Shown in pieces: positions 27,011 to 36,672 of a stretch of DNA of 60,387 bases (within the stretch, counting starts at the first letter, position 1; each line of letters begins with the position of its first letter). The notes under the pieces are model-generated. The model did not search any database and was not told where the DNA came from. It was given only the letters and a program-made list of their open reading frames with translations. This DNA is from an uncultured Granulosicoccaceae bacterium (GTDB lineage Bacteria > Pseudomonadota > Gammaproteobacteria > Granulosicoccales > Granulosicoccaceae), in contig CALISD010000030.1 of NCBI GenBank assembly GCA_938041955.1, positions 1-60,387 on the forward strand, given 5' to 3'. A program made the position numbers and the translations under genes.

Positions 27011-28006
27011 CTAGTACGGGATACGATATAACTTACCCTCAACCGGGAACTCGATCGGGCATATGCTTGTTGCCCTTAGATCTGGTGACAGGCCTTCATT
27101 CAGACGATTGAAAATGTCGTGTCCATGATCAACATCTGTAAAAGTGTCGTTTAATGATTCGACTTTTTCTTCATCTACCACACCATAGTCTGAAAGATAG
27201 TTTAGTAGTGCGAGTCGGTCGCATACTGTCGGAACAATAAAATACTGAAAGTCCCAGGTAGATTCATCTTCATCGTCTTTTAACGATTCAAAGTACTGGT
27301 CATTTGCTGCATCGTTCCAATTTTGCAGTTCCGCTAACTTGTGTTCTTGAAACGCTTCATTCAGTTTTTCCGGTTTTATTTTCTTGTTCATCCTATCGGC
27401 AATTATCTGAAATTGATCACGTGATATGCCGCCGTTGGCATTGGTGTAGATGATGTCCTTCTTATAGCTTGACTCGACTGCTCCGCGGAAGGTTTCATCG
27501 TTTAACTGAATCGCTTGTATTTCCTGACATTCAATTTTTATTTGAGTGTAGAGTTCAGTTGGAGTGGCTGATTCCAGGTAAACAGTTTTTGTACCTGGTC
27601 GTTGCTCCAGGAGGGTTGCGTATGGTTGGTTGCTATAAGTAAATTCAGTTTCATCCTTTCCCAGAAAAGCAATCTCGCAATAATTGCCGTCGGGTGTGTC
27701 GTAGATCAGCGCTGTATAGTCACCGTGAAAAAGGCTCAGCGTGTTGAGCTCCGGTATTTCAGGGCAGGTGTAAGACAGCCCTTGTTTGAATCCGAGTGAG
27801 ATAAGCTCTGTACGTATATTGGCAGCGCTTGAATTGTTTAACCACTTGGGGTCAATGTCTTCGTTCAGATGTATGACCAACGGAGTGCCACTTGGGTCGT
27901 CTAGTAAGCAATCGCGCAGGAAATGCCGTATGAAATAAAATGCAACACCGATTAGTAGCAGAATTGCCACTATACAACCAGCTACAATTTTTAGAAAAGT
28001 GATCAT
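27011..28006 (-). CDS. Membrane-anchored protein of unknown function
   Basis: 331 residues from ATG at 28006, with AGGG about nine bases upstream. Residues 4-28 are one strongly hydrophobic segment ('FLKIVAGCIVAILLLIGVAF'), then a basic 'RHFLR' and a long soluble, acidic domain, so a single-pass anchor is likely with the bulk outside or in the periplasm. No known domain was recognised. The soluble part contains several cysteines (for example near 81, 108, 159, 261 and 317) and acidic clusters such as 'DDEDEST'. Nothing marks it as an enzyme. It lies upstream of no obvious partner and runs in the same direction as rhlE, 325 bases away. Confidence 0.72.
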   Translation of the reverse strand: MITFLKIVAGCIVAILLLIGVAFYFIRHFLRDCLLDDPSGTPLVIHLNEDIDPKWLNNSSAANIRTELISLGFKQGLSYTCPEIPELNTLSLFHGDYTALIYDTPDGNYCEIAFLGKDETEFTYSNQPYATLLEQRPGTKTVYLESATPTELYTQIKIECQEIQAIQLNDETFRGAVESSYKKDIIYTNANGGISRDQFQIIADRMNKKIKPEKLNEAFQEHKLAELQNWNDAANDQYFESLKDDEDESTWDFQYFIVPTVCDRLALLNYLSDYGVVDEEKVESLNDTFTDVDHGHDIFNRLNEGLSPDLRATSICPIEFPVEGKLYRIPY

Positions 28007-28332
28007 CCAATCTGACCCTGGAAAACTCCCGACTTGGTGTGAAGTTATCGATCACTGGTGATAGATCTTTAATGTTGTGGATAACTGCGCTTATAGATTG
28101 GGATCTGTGCACACATAAGAGGGGCGGGCACGTGGCGATACTCGCTTTGGCGAGTATCGCGTATGTAAAGGCTATGCTGCGGGATGTGGCTTCCGCTAAT
28201 GCTGAGGTAGATCAGTTAGAAAAAAGATCAGCGATGATCTTTACAAGGTTAATGAAACAATCCAGATTGGCAGTAAGCTGGATTATGATTGCTGTTGTCG
28301 GTAAGTCCGCTCATACAGCCCTGTTAACTGTC
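28007..28332. other. Intergenic region downstream of rhlE with strong hairpin
   Basis: The plus-strand frame running from 28039 to 28665 is mostly antisense to rhlE and is not a gene. The only clear element is the 11-bp hairpin at 28135-28160. Confidence 0.5.
28135..28160 (-). terminator. Perfect 11-bp hairpin downstream of rhlE
   Basis: GCGATACTCGC (28135-28145) and GCGAGTATCGC (28150-28160) pair around TTTG. It lies about 170 bases beyond the rhlE stop and could end or stabilise that mRNA. No T-run follows on the minus strand, so the terminator call is tentative. Confidence 0.45.
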
Positions 28333-29619
28333 TTAAGACGCTCTGCGGCGTCTCGGTTGACGCTTTTTCGGAGGGCCACCTTGCGATGCCCCGCTATTGT
28401 TTCTTGGTGGTCCGTTTCTTGGAGGTCTTGGCTTGCGTTTAACAACCGTTTCTCCTGGGGATTCGGTATGACCGGTAAACCCTTCTATTTCTACTTTAGG
28501 AATAGCGCGTCCAATCAGTCTCTCAATTCCTTTAAGGAGTTTAAGCTCATCGATGTTTACCAGCGACACGGCTTGTCCACTGGCGCCAGCCCGGCCGGTC
28601 CGGCCAATGCGGTGAACATAGTCTTCCGATACGTGGGGCAGCTCGTAGTTGACGACGTTGGGTAAATCTTCAATGTCGATACCGCGCGCGGCGATGTCGG
28701 TTGCCACCAATACTTGCAGCGATCCGTTTTTAAATTGGGCCAATGCTTTGGTACGCGCTGCCTGGCTTTTGTTGCCATGGATAGCCATTGATTGGATACC
28801 GTCTTTACCTAACTGTTCAGCGAGTCGGTTAGCACCGTGTTTGGTTTTGGTGAACACCAATACCTGCGACCAGTTGTGTTGCTTTATTAAAGTGCTAAGC
28901 AACTGACGCTTGCGGCTTTTATCTACCAGGTGAACCACTTGTTCCACCAGCTCGGATGCGGTGTTACGAGGGGTAACTGAGACTTCACCAGGGTTGTTTA
29001 AAAGCCCATGGGCCAGCTTGCGTATATCTTCTGAAAAGGTGGCGGAAAACAAAAGCGATTGGCGCTTTTTCGGTAAAAGTTTCAGTACTTTTTTTATATC
29101 GTGGATAAAGCCCATGTCGAGCATTCGGTCGGCTTCATCGAGTACCAGAATATCTACCCTTGAAAGATTCACAATGTTCTGCCCCACGAGGTCAAGCAGG
29201 CGACCTGGGGTGGCAATGAGAATATCAACCGGCTTGCGCATTGCCATACGTTGCGGGTTGATATTGACCCCGCCAAACACAACGAAACTTTTCAGTGGCA
29301 AGTGTGTACCGTAGGTTTTCACAGACTCTGCGATCTGTGCAGCCAGTTCGCGCGTAGGGGTGATTATCAGGCACCGGGGTTTGCCCGGTTGCGGTCGGTC
29401 GTTGTGAAGTTCGGTCAGACGTTGCAGCAGAGGCAGAGTGAACCCCGCCGTCTTGCCTGTGCCGGTTTGCGCGGCGGCAAGCAAATCACCCCCTTCGAGA
29501 ACCAGAGGAATTGCTTTGGCTTGGATAGGAGTCGGGGTGGTATAGCCGGTATCGGCAATAGCATCCAATAGAGCAGGCGCCAGGCCTAGCTCGGCGAATT
29601 TAGAAAGATCAGCGGACAA
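28333..29619 (-). CDS. rhlE: DEAD-box RNA helicase RhlE
   Basis: 428 residues. Motifs in order: Q motif 'TPTPIQ' (28-33), Walker A 'AQTGTGKT' (50-57), 'DEAD' (161-164), 'SAT' (192-194), '[10 protein letters not shown]' (306-315) and 'HRIGRTGR' (336-343). A basic, proline-rich tail (about 395-428, ending 'RRRRAS') is typical of RhlE-type helicases and aids RNA binding. It unwinds short RNA duplexes in ribosome assembly and RNA turnover in the cytoplasm. The first codon in this frame is TTG (29619), with no strong ribosome-binding site; no in-frame ATG lies nearby, and the start could be slightly different. A second DEAD-box gene, dbpA, lies 5.4 kb away. Confidence 0.93.
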   Translation of the reverse strand: MSADLSKFAELGLAPALLDAIADTGYTTPTPIQAKAIPLVLEGGDLLAAAQTGTGKTAGFTLPLLQRLTELHNDRPQPGKPRCLIITPTRELAAQIAESVKTYGTHLPLKSFVVFGGVNINPQRMAMRKPVDILIATPGRLLDLVGQNIVNLSRVDILVLDEADRMLDMGFIHDIKKVLKLLPKKRQSLLFSATFSEDIRKLAHGLLNNPGEVSVTPRNTASELVEQVVHLVDKSRKRQLLSTLIKQHNWSQVLVFTKTKHGANRLAEQLGKDGIQSMAIHGNKSQAARTKALAQFKNGSLQVLVATDIAARGIDIEDLPNVVNYELPHVSEDYVHRIGRTGRAGASGQAVSLVNIDELKLLKGIERLIGRAIPKVEIEGFTGHTESPGETVVKRKPRPPRNGPPRNNSGASQGGPPKKRQPRRRRAS

Positions 29620-29888
29620 TGGGGTAACCGGGGGGTAGGGAATCCAGTGATTATAGACACATGAACTGGATAATATTGTGGCAGAGGTGACTCTTGAGGG
29701 AGATGAGTGCGCAAACAGCGTTCTATTTGAGGTTCGCGGCGGTAGAATAGCACGAAGGGATGCGGCAATCGTGTGGCAAACTGTTATTTGTCTGTGCGTT
29801 CAGCGTGCGATATCTGTCGTCGTTCGCGGATTGTGGCAATGAACCGATACTGGTGACGCCAGAAAGGTTAAGAGCGGAAGTAGAAATT

Positions 29889-30551
29889 ATGGAGCTTGAT
29901 CATATCTTTATTTGTGTTCAAGACGCTGCGTCCGAAGCCGAAAGGCTTCGGGAGTTCGGGCTAACCGAAGGTGCTGCAAACGAACATCCCGGGCAAGGAA
30001 CTGCAAATCGCCGCTTTTTCTTTCGTAATGCGTTTTTTGAGCTTTTGTATTTAACTAATGATGTCGACTGTCGTAGTCCGCTGACAAAGCCTACCATGCT
30101 GCATAAACGGCTTGCAGGACGGTCCCGTGGTGTATCGCCGTTTGGTATTTGTTTTAGGCCTTCTTCAGGTGATAAAGGCAGTGAGACACCTTTTCCGGGC
30201 TGGAAATACAAGCCGCAGTACCTGCCATCGCACTTGCAAGTTGATATTGGTCATGCGCCAGTCTCAGAGCCTATGTGGTTCTTTTTAGCGTTTGGCCTGA
30301 GTCCGGGCAGGGCTTCCGTGGACCGGCAACAACCAATGACTCACCGTACCGGTTTTAGCGAGATCACGTCGATTCGTATCACCGTGCCGGATATGCTGGA
30401 CCCATCAGACCCTGCATGTTGTGCATCAAAGCTCGATGAGATTGAACTTGTAGACGGGGACGATCATTTATTGTCGCTAAGCTTTGATGATGAAAGCAGC
30501 GGAGAGAGTTTTGATTTTCGTCCGGCGCTGCCGTTGGTTTTTCGGTGGTAG
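29889..30551 (+). CDS. Glyoxalase-like VOC protein (Glyoxalase_3 type)
   Basis: Start placed at ATG 29889 (GGAAG about nine bases upstream), giving 220 residues. An upstream TTG/ATG extension from 29760 would add 43 residues not seen in the family. 'MELDHIFICVQDAASEAERLREFGL' is the typical opening of glyoxalase-like VOC proteins (PF13468), followed by 'HPGQGTANRRFFFRNAFFELLYL'. The remaining half is less conserved. The family is metal-dependent in part, but the second half here lacks an obvious ligand set and the activity is unknown. It is divergent from rhlE and convergent with the metallopeptidase gene, with a small hairpin between. Confidence 0.82.
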   Translation: MELDHIFICVQDAASEAERLREFGLTEGAANEHPGQGTANRRFFFRNAFFELLYLTNDVDCRSPLTKPTMLHKRLAGRSRGVSPFGICFRPSSGDKGSETPFPGWKYKPQYLPSHLQVDIGHAPVSEPMWFFLAFGLSPGRASVDRQQPMTHRTGFSEITSIRITVPDMLDPSDPACCASKLDEIELVDGDDHLLSLSFDDESSGESFDFRPALPLVFRW

Positions 30552-30556
30552 GGAGC

Positions 30557-30577
30557 GGCAGCGCTTACTACGCTGCC
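30557..30577. terminator. Hairpin between convergent genes
   Basis: GGCAGCG (30557-30563) and CGCTGCC (30571-30577) pair around CTTACTA between the VOC stop at 30551 and the metallopeptidase stop at 30596. There is no T-run; it is a weak bidirectional terminator candidate. Confidence 0.4.
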
Positions 30578-30595
30578 CGAGTGTGTCGTGTAAGT

Positions 30596-32461
30596 TTATT
30601 GTTTCTGCTTTCCGACATAGCAGGAGTCCAGACCATTCCAGCCCCACCCATCACCGTCTATATCGATACAGTCAGCCACTACTATTTGACCGCTGCCTTC
30701 TGTGACAGCGCAAGAATCAATGCCATTCCAGCCCCAGCCGTCTCCGTCTGAATCGATGCAGGTGCCAGCGGGTGCATCTGTGTTGCTATCGGTATTACCC
30801 GCAGTGGCGACAAGGCAGGAGTCGGTTCCGTTCCAGCCCCAGCCGTCACCATCGGTATCAGTACAAGTGCCGGCGATGTCAATGGGAGTCGAGGTACCTG
30901 TTGAGTCGCTGTGTGTCGGCAATTCACATGAGTTTGTCCCGTTCCAGCCCCAGCCATCTCCTATGATGCCAGTGTCCTCACACACGGATGCAATGGGGTT
31001 GGCTTCCGGTGTCACGACAGGTCCTGGTGGTATCCCTTCGATGACTACTGGTGGTTCAACTACAGACGTTTCTGCGGTCTGCGCCAGCAGATTATATTGT
31101 GATGCGGCATAACCCAGCACCTCGATGTACACAGTTGATGACGTAGAGAGAACACAGCGATCTATGCTTTCGGTAAGCCTTGACTCGCAAAGCAACTGTT
31201 CTCGTGTTGAGTCCGCGTAAACTGATAAGTCTGCATCACCAGTTGTTGTGGTGAGCACCACAGCATCTGCACCGGATACCTGAAAAAAATCGGTTTCATT
31301 TAAAGCAACAGACCCGGGCACGGAATTGCCAGGTTGAAGTGAGCTGTATTGTGTTGGTGGTGCTGGGGTAGTGACGCCTGCGGAGATTTCGAGAAATGGC
31401 GTGTTCTCGGCAAAGTATTCGATACTATCAGCGTTATTGACCGCACTGTTCGGGCTGGATAACGCAAGGCTTGTAGCATCTGACGCACCGTAGGCATTGT
31501 CGTTCGTGCCGCTGACCTCGGGAAAATGCGATAGCTCATGCAGAATGGTGCCTGCCCGCGAGTCTGATCCGGTTTGTGCAGCATTCCAGTAGAGGTTGCA
31601 CAGGTATACTTTGAACGGATCGATTGGAAAAACGTAAGCGAAGAAATTTTCATTGCAATCGCAGTTGAATTCAACTGAGCCATCGGCCATCACTCGCTCA
31701 GCTTTTTTATACGCATCTAGTACCTTGCTGTAGCGGCTGGCGCTGTAAGTACCGAACCACTGTAGGTAGCGAGGTGATCCAGCACGTTCGTTCTCTGGTA
31801 AGTTTGTCAGCGCTAATCTTGCTTCTTGAGTGATCTGCTCAGAAGCATTGAGGTCCTGAACCAGTTGTGTCTGCTGTACTGCCGAGCAACTATTGTATCC
31901 TCCAACGCGTGCGTAAGCTTTTACCGGTGCGGGAGTAAGATTTACTGCGATCGTGTCACTGTGCAGGCTGATCGACTTGGTTGAGTCGGTGGTTAACGCG
32001 CCCTTGTAGCTCGGCAATTGCAGCTCAATAGTGCCTGAGAAACTCACTCTATAAGTTCCCCCGTCTGCAATCCGGTAGTAATCAGTGAGTGGTATCTGAG
32101 TGCTTATGCTTGTACCCGGTTTGATAGAAATAAAGTCGTGTGGTTGGGGTTTGCCTCGTTTTACTAATCTTCCCGAATAGCTGGCATGCGATGGCAAACT
32201 TGAATTACCGGTTACGATGGTAAACACGTCCTGACTCAGTTCCGCTTCGAACGGTGTATCCCAACGTAAAACGGAAAGCGTTTCTGTGCTGTTGTTGCTC
32301 AGAATAAAATGGACCCCGTTATCAGCCGGTTGGAGTGAGGAGTTCAGTGCGGCTTGTTGCGCTATTGCTGCGGGCGTGATCAGCGCCAACAGAACAGTGA
32401 TTAGCCCAATGCCAAGCTGTTTTAGTGATGACGTGTCCGCTGCAATCAGTTTACTTCGCAT
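30596..32461 (-). CDS. Secreted M35-type (aspzincin) metallopeptidase with GWGWN motifs
   Basis: 621 residues with a Sec signal peptide (hydrophobic 17-33, cleavage near 'AIAQ'). An N-terminal beta-rich region of about 150 residues resembles the propeptide-like domain of M35 peptidases. The catalytic motif is 'HELSH' (H308, E309, H312) with 'GTND' following (D321 as third zinc ligand). This is the HExxH + GTxD pattern of deuterolysin and peptidyl-Lys metallopeptidases. A PPC-type beta-sandwich occupies about 385-475. The tail has four cysteine-bounded repeats of 'DGDGWGWNGxDSC' type near 502, 538, 572 and 605. It is probably an extracellular protease with a substrate-binding tail. The AGG before the ATG is weak. 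Confidence 0.88.
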   Translation of the reverse strand: MRSKLIAADTSSLKQLGIGLITVLLALITPAAIAQQAALNSSLQPADNGVHFILSNNSTETLSVLRWDTPFEAELSQDVFTIVTGNSSLPSHASYSGRLVKRGKPQPHDFISIKPGTSISTQIPLTDYYRIADGGTYRVSFSGTIELQLPSYKGALTTDSTKSISLHSDTIAVNLTPAPVKAYARVGGYNSCSAVQQTQLVQDLNASEQITQEARLALTNLPENERAGSPRYLQWFGTYSASRYSKVLDAYKKAERVMADGSVEFNCDCNENFFAYVFPIDPFKVYLCNLYWNAAQTGSDSRAGTILHELSHFPEVSGTNDNAYGASDATSLALSSPNSAVNNADSIEYFAENTPFLEISAGVTTPAPPTQYSSLQPGNSVPGSVALNETDFFQVSGADAVVLTTTTGDADLSVYADSTREQLLCESRLTESIDRCVLSTSSTVYIEVLGYAASQYNLLAQTAETSVVEPPVVIEGIPPGPVVTPEANPIASVCEDTGIIGDGWGWNGTNSCELPTHSDSTGTSTPIDIAGTCTDTDGDGWGWNGTDSCLVATAGNTDSNTDAPAGTCIDSDGDGWGWNGIDSCAVTEGSGQIVVADCIDIDGDGWGWNGLDSCYVGKQKQ

Positions 32462-32853
32462 TAACCTTTACCTGTACGAATGTCCATGTTGGCACACGCT
32501 AACACTGCAATTGATTAGTTGCCCAAATGTCGGGAAGAACTGTGATCAGGGTTACAAGATGTGGTCGCTAGCGATGCTTCTTTAAAGTGTAACAAAATAG
32601 GTGCGAGCTAATCTGATCCCAAAGTGTCCAAACCGTCAGTTGATTTAGTGGTTTAGTGCCGGTGACGTATAGGTGTTAGATATCTGATACAGATTCGAAA
32701 GAATGATTGACTGTGATTTGACATCATATCGCCGTTGTTAAGCCTATAGATGTAGATGGCGGGCGGTGGCAGTGTAGAACGGCGTACGAGGTACTGTGGA
32801 ACTTAACAGCGCTGTATGCTCCTTGATTGCCATTTCCTCCGTCCTCTTACGCC

Positions 32854-32973
32854 GTGAATCGATCTCGGTTAGTCCGCTCGTTAGCAAGGAATATCGCTTA
32901 AGGTGTAGATCTGTATGAGAGCGTTTCTGGCCTTGCTTAAGCGGCGGGTTGCCTTGATCAGTTATTACTGATG
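32854..32973 (-). repeat. Composite repeat unit 1 (120 bp)
   Basis: Direct repeat of 33034-33155, offset 180 bases, with shared 'GTGAATCGATCT', 'GCGTTTCTGGCCTTGCT' and 'TTGATC' stretches. It contains an imperfect inverted-arm element: CCGCTCGTTAGCAAGG (32874-32889) and CCTTGCTTAAGCGGCGGG (32931-32948). Confidence 0.75.
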
Positions 32974-33033
32974 CTTTGTTTTGCTGTCTGGCTTTAGCTG
33001 TCGGACGGAGTGTGGCAGGAATTAGAAGGCAGT

Positions 33034-33155
33034 GTGAATCGATCTTGGGTAGCCTGCTGCGTGAGCGAGGATTGTCGCTTACGCCGTAGTTCGTCGGGCG
33101 AGCGTTTCTGGCCTTGCTCACGCAGCGGGTTAGGTTGATCGGTGTATTACTGATG
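33034..33155 (-). repeat. Composite repeat unit 2 (122 bp)
   Basis: Second copy. Its arms are CCTGCTGCGTGAGCGAGG (33053-33070) and CCTTGCTCACGCAGCGGG (33112-33129), nearly perfect inverted repeats. The right arm is identical to that of the element at 21029-21046, 12 kb away. GCTTACGCC inside is the reverse complement of the shared GGCGTAAGC core. Confidence 0.78.
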
Positions 33156-33199
33156 ATCTCGCTGTTCTTATTAAACTTCAGTGGAAGCACGATACCTGT

Positions 33200-34810
33200 T
33201 TATGCGTTAGCTGCTTTTTGCAGTACTAACTGGCTGGCGAGGAATTCATCATACGTTCCAGAAAAATTATTCAGCTTCTTGTCTTTGATTTCGATGATCT
33301 GCGTGGCAAGGGATGAGACGAATTCTCTATCGTGGCTTACGAAGATAATCGTGCCTTCGTAGTGATCCAGCGCCAGGTTCAACGCTTCGATCGCTTCCAT
33401 GTCCATATGGTTGGTCGGCTCATCCAGAATCAGGACATTCGGCTCAGACATCATCAGCTTGCCGAACAATAAGCGGTTCTTTTCACCACCCGAGCAAACT
33501 TTTGCACGCTTTTCGAAGTCACTGGAGGAAAACAGCAACTGGCCCAGAGTGGCGCGAACAATTTGATCATTGTGAGATGGTTTGCGCCACTGGCTCATGT
33601 AGTCAAACAAGATGATGTCGTTGTTGAATTCGCCGGTGTTGTCTTGCGGGCAGTAGCCAATGTCAGCATTCTCAGACCACTTTATTGTGCCGGTATCTGG
33701 CTGAATTTCGTCAAGCAGGCAGCGTAGTAAAGTAGTTTTACCTACGCCGTTCTCACCGATTACCGCAACGCGGGCACCGGCTTCTAACATGAGCTCACCA
33801 TTTTCAAACAACGGACCTTCGTCAAAGCCTTTGGATAAATTCTCGATGGTAAGTGCCTGGCGGAACAGCTTCTTTTCCTGAGTAAATCGAATATAGGGGC
33901 TTACGCGGCTGGAGTTTTTAATATCTGCCAGTTCGATTTTTTCAAGCCTTTTGGCGCGAGACGTTGCCTGCTTGGCTTTAGATGCGTTGGCAGAGAATCG
34001 ACTGACAAACTGTTGCAGGTCTGCGATTTCTGTTTTCTTCTTTCTGTTTTCGTTTTGCAGCAGCTCGCGTGCTGCCGTAGAGGCAATCATGAAATCGTCA
34101 TAGTTGCCTGGGTATACACGTAGTTCACCATAGTCTATGTCGGCCATGTGAGTGCACACAGAGTTTAAGAAATGGCGATCGTGAGAAATAATAATGATGG
34201 TGCTTTTCTGTTGAGATAACACGCCCTCCAGCCAACGAATCGCGTTGATGTCGAGGTTGTTGGTGGGCTCATCCAGGAGCAATATATCAGGTGAAGAAAA
34301 AAGTGCCTGTGCCAGCAATACGCGTAATTTCCAACCGGGTGCAACATCACTCATCGGGCCAAAATGGAGTGATTCTTCAATACCCGCACCGCTTAGAAAT
34401 TCAGCAGCCCGGCTTTCAGCGGTATAACCGTCCATTTCGGCAAATTCAATTTCCAGTTCGCCGACCTTCATGCCTTCTTCATCTGTCATTTCAGGTAAGG
34501 CGTAAATTCGCTCGCGCTCCTGTTTCACTTTCCATAGTTCAGCATGGCCCATGATCACGGTGTCAATCACGCTGTACTCTTCAAATGCGAATTGATCCTG
34601 ACTTAATTTACCGATGCGCTCATTGGGTGTGACAGATACATTGCCGGCGGAGGGTTCGAGATCGCCAGACAGAATGTTCATGAATGTGGACTTACCACAG
34701 CCATTCGCACCGATCAGCCCATATCGATTTCCTTCGCCGAATTTGACCGAGATGTTTTCGAAGAGTGGCTTGGCGCCAAATTGAATAGTTACGTTAGCGG
34801 CGGAGATCAC
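33200..34810 (-). CDS. ybiT: ABC-F ATPase YbiT
   Basis: 536 residues from a GTG start (34810), AGG about nine bases upstream. Two ATP-binding cassettes: Walker A 'GANGCGKST' (34-42) and 'GENGVGKTT' (about 345-353), Walker B '[11 protein letters not shown]' (177-187) and '[11 protein letters not shown]' (about 460-470). The inter-domain linker and '[22 protein letters not shown]' match the ABC-F P-site interaction motif region. No membrane segment is present. It matches E. coli YbiT across its whole length. ABC-F proteins bind the ribosomal E site and influence translation. The second signature reads 'CSGGEKNR', where 'LSGGE' is usual; the first is the degenerate form normal in this subgroup. 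Confidence 0.94.
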   Translation of the reverse strand: MISAANVTIQFGAKPLFENISVKFGEGNRYGLIGANGCGKSTFMNILSGDLEPSAGNVSVTPNERIGKLSQDQFAFEEYSVIDTVIMGHAELWKVKQERERIYALPEMTDEEGMKVGELEIEFAEMDGYTAESRAAEFLSGAGIEESLHFGPMSDVAPGWKLRVLLAQALFSSPDILLLDEPTNNLDINAIRWLEGVLSQQKSTIIIISHDRHFLNSVCTHMADIDYGELRVYPGNYDDFMIASTAARELLQNENRKKKTEIADLQQFVSRFSANASKAKQATSRAKRLEKIELADIKNSSRVSPYIRFTQEKKLFRQALTIENLSKGFDEGPLFENGELMLEAGARVAVIGENGVGKTTLLRCLLDEIQPDTGTIKWSENADIGYCPQDNTGEFNNDIILFDYMSQWRKPSHNDQIVRATLGQLLFSSSDFEKRAKVCSGGEKNRLLFGKLMMSEPNVLILDEPTNHMDMEAIEALNLALDHYEGTIIFVSHDREFVSSLATQIIEIKDKKLNNFSGTYDEFLASQLVLQKAANA

Positions 34811-35008
34811 GAATAGAGCCTACTGTTGGTGTGGACAGACACAACGGCCAAATATTAGGTTGGCCGGGAACGTTTACAAGGGAGTTAGCCGCCCATTATA
34901 GCACTAGAATGCACGTAGTCAGGCGCTTTGCCATATGGCAGATGTGCCCGGCGGCTAATAATGCTCGTTATTGGGTGCCATTTCGCTTGTTGGAGGTGAC
35001 TAAGGTTG

Positions 35009-36397
35009 TCATCGAAGTGCTCTGACCTTGAATCTACGGCCCTTAATTTTGCCATGGGAGAGGATGTCGAGGGCCGAATCTGCCATGCTGCGGTTGACCG
35101 CGACATAGGCCTGTTTTTGCAAAACAGTGATTTTGCCAATTTGTTCTTTGCTTAATTCGCCCTCAGCGGTGAGCGCGCCGACGACGTCACCAGGACGGAT
35201 TTTGTCTTTTTTCCCGGCGCTGATGTGCAAGGTGATAGTTGCTGGCACCACTTTGTTGCCGGATCTCCTGGGTGAAATGTCGAGATCTCTGACGGTGACC
35301 TCTGTTCCAAGGTACTCAGAAATCTGATCCACCCGGTAGTCTTCTTTCGGTAGCACGAAGCTGATGGCTACGCCTTCTTTGCCTGCGCGACCGGTTCTGC
35401 CAATGCGGTGTACGTGAGTCTCTGCGTCATTGGCCATGTCAAAATTGATCACCGCAGATAGCTCGTTGATATCAAGCCCTCTGGCGGCCACGTCGGTGGC
35501 GACTAAAATAGAGGTGCTGTTGTTGGCAAACTGAATCATGGATTCGTCGCGCTCATGCTGCTCAAGATCACCATGTAGCGGCTTTGCCGAATAGCCGGCA
35601 TCAATCAGGGCTTTCGCCAGTTCGTGACAGTGGATTTTTCGACTGCAGAATACGATACAAGATTCGAATTGATGGCTGTTTAATACGCTAAAGAGCGCCT
35701 GCCGTTTATCGTCCTCAGTGGTGTTATAAAACACCTGGCTGATTTGCCCTTCAGTGTGTGCGGTTTCTACGCGCACCTCAAAAGGGCTCTGTTGAATGGC
35801 TTTGCTTACCTGTTGGATTTCATCGGGATAGGTGGCTGAGAACAACAGCGTTTGTCTTTTTTTGTTGGTGTGACCGAGAATTTTCATGATGTCATCATGA
35901 AACCCCATATCGAGCATCCGGTCAGCTTCATCTAACACCAGTGTCTGGATATCCGCCAGGTTCAGCGTGCCTTTCTCTATGTGTTTAAGAATGCGCCCGG
36001 GGGTGCCTACAATGACATGTGAATTGCGTTTAAGCGATACCAATTGGGCATGCATTGGCTTGCCACCGCATAGTGTCAGTACTTTTGTATTCGGCAATGC
36101 GCTGGCCAGTCGACGGATTTCTGCTGCCACCTGATCGCTTAGCTCGCGGGTAGGGCACAGCACCAGTGCCTGTATTTGATAGTTCTGGATATCGAGTTTG
36201 TTGAGCAAACCTATTCCAAACGCGGCGGTTTTGCCGCTGCCTGTCTTGGCCTGCGCCAACACGTCTTTATTGTCCAGAATGACGGGCAGCGCGCTCGATT
36301 GAACCGGCGTCATCTCCGTGTAATCAAGCGTCTTTACTGACGCCAGCAATTCAGGCCGTAACGCCAGTGTGCTGAATTGCTGTTCAGAGGTAGTCAT
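35009..36397 (-). CDS. dbpA: DEAD-box RNA helicase DbpA
   Basis: 462 residues from ATG at 36397. Motifs: Q motif 'MTPVQ', Walker A 'AKTGSGKT' (50-57), 'DEAD' (156-159), 'SAT' (187-189), 'ATDVAARGLDI' (300-310) and 'HRIGRTGR' (330-337). The last 80 residues (about 385-462) form the DbpA RNA-binding domain ('ISAGKKDKIRPGDVVGAL', 'VLQKQAYVAVNRSMADSAL', 'GRRFKVRAL'), which targets hairpin 92 of 23S rRNA. It therefore helps 50S ribosome assembly. It lies 198 bases from ybiT, facing the same way; both act on ribosomes, though they are probably transcribed separately. Confidence 0.95.
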   Translation of the reverse strand: MTTSEQQFSTLALRPELLASVKTLDYTEMTPVQSSALPVILDNKDVLAQAKTGSGKTAAFGIGLLNKLDIQNYQIQALVLCPTRELSDQVAAEIRRLASALPNTKVLTLCGGKPMHAQLVSLKRNSHVIVGTPGRILKHIEKGTLNLADIQTLVLDEADRMLDMGFHDDIMKILGHTNKKRQTLLFSATYPDEIQQVSKAIQQSPFEVRVETAHTEGQISQVFYNTTEDDKRQALFSVLNSHQFESCIVFCSRKIHCHELAKALIDAGYSAKPLHGDLEQHERDESMIQFANNSTSILVATDVAARGLDINELSAVINFDMANDAETHVHRIGRTGRAGKEGVAISFVLPKEDYRVDQISEYLGTEVTVRDLDISPRRSGNKVVPATITLHISAGKKDKIRPGDVVGALTAEGELSKEQIGKITVLQKQAYVAVNRSMADSALDILSHGKIKGRRFKVRALR

Positions 36398-36672
36398 GAG
36401 CCGTACCGCCTGTGTAAAAGTGGCAAATGCGTAGTGTTGTGGTTCATATTAATTTATTGGGGAGGCAGTCGGAGGATCATACCTTAGTGCGCATGGTCCT
36501 GTCGGGGCGAGTGTAGTCAGGATTGTGGGACGATAGTGGTTTCGATGACGCCATGGGTTAATAAGCAGCGGTTAAGTCCGGTCCTGCAGGGTACAATTCT
36601 GATAAACCTTAGTGCGCTCATAACATAGAATTGTTGAACCGCGTTCATAACTGCTCTGCCGGAGATTACAGC

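Larger units (their letters stand above)
32462..33199. other. 738-bp non-coding region with two composite repeats
   Basis: A 148-codon minus-strand frame (32744-33190) runs across both repeats, has no family resemblance and is not called. The region carries two 120-bp direct repeats, described separately. The rest, 32462-32850, shows nothing clear. Confidence 0.5.

Noticed and set aside
28039..28665. 208-codon plus-strand frame
   Set aside because: More than half overlaps rhlE antisense, and the rest covers the hairpin region. No family resemblance.
29760..29888. Upstream extension of the VOC gene
   Set aside because: Added residues look like random signal-like sequence; ATG at 29889 has the better ribosome-binding site and family start.
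32744..33190. 148-codon minus-strand frame
   Set aside because: Crosses both copies of the composite repeat; composition and lack of family suggest chance.
36631..36672. TTG start of the aminotransferase gene at 36631
   Set aside because: GTG at 36673 has GGAG eight bases upstream and gives the normal family start.
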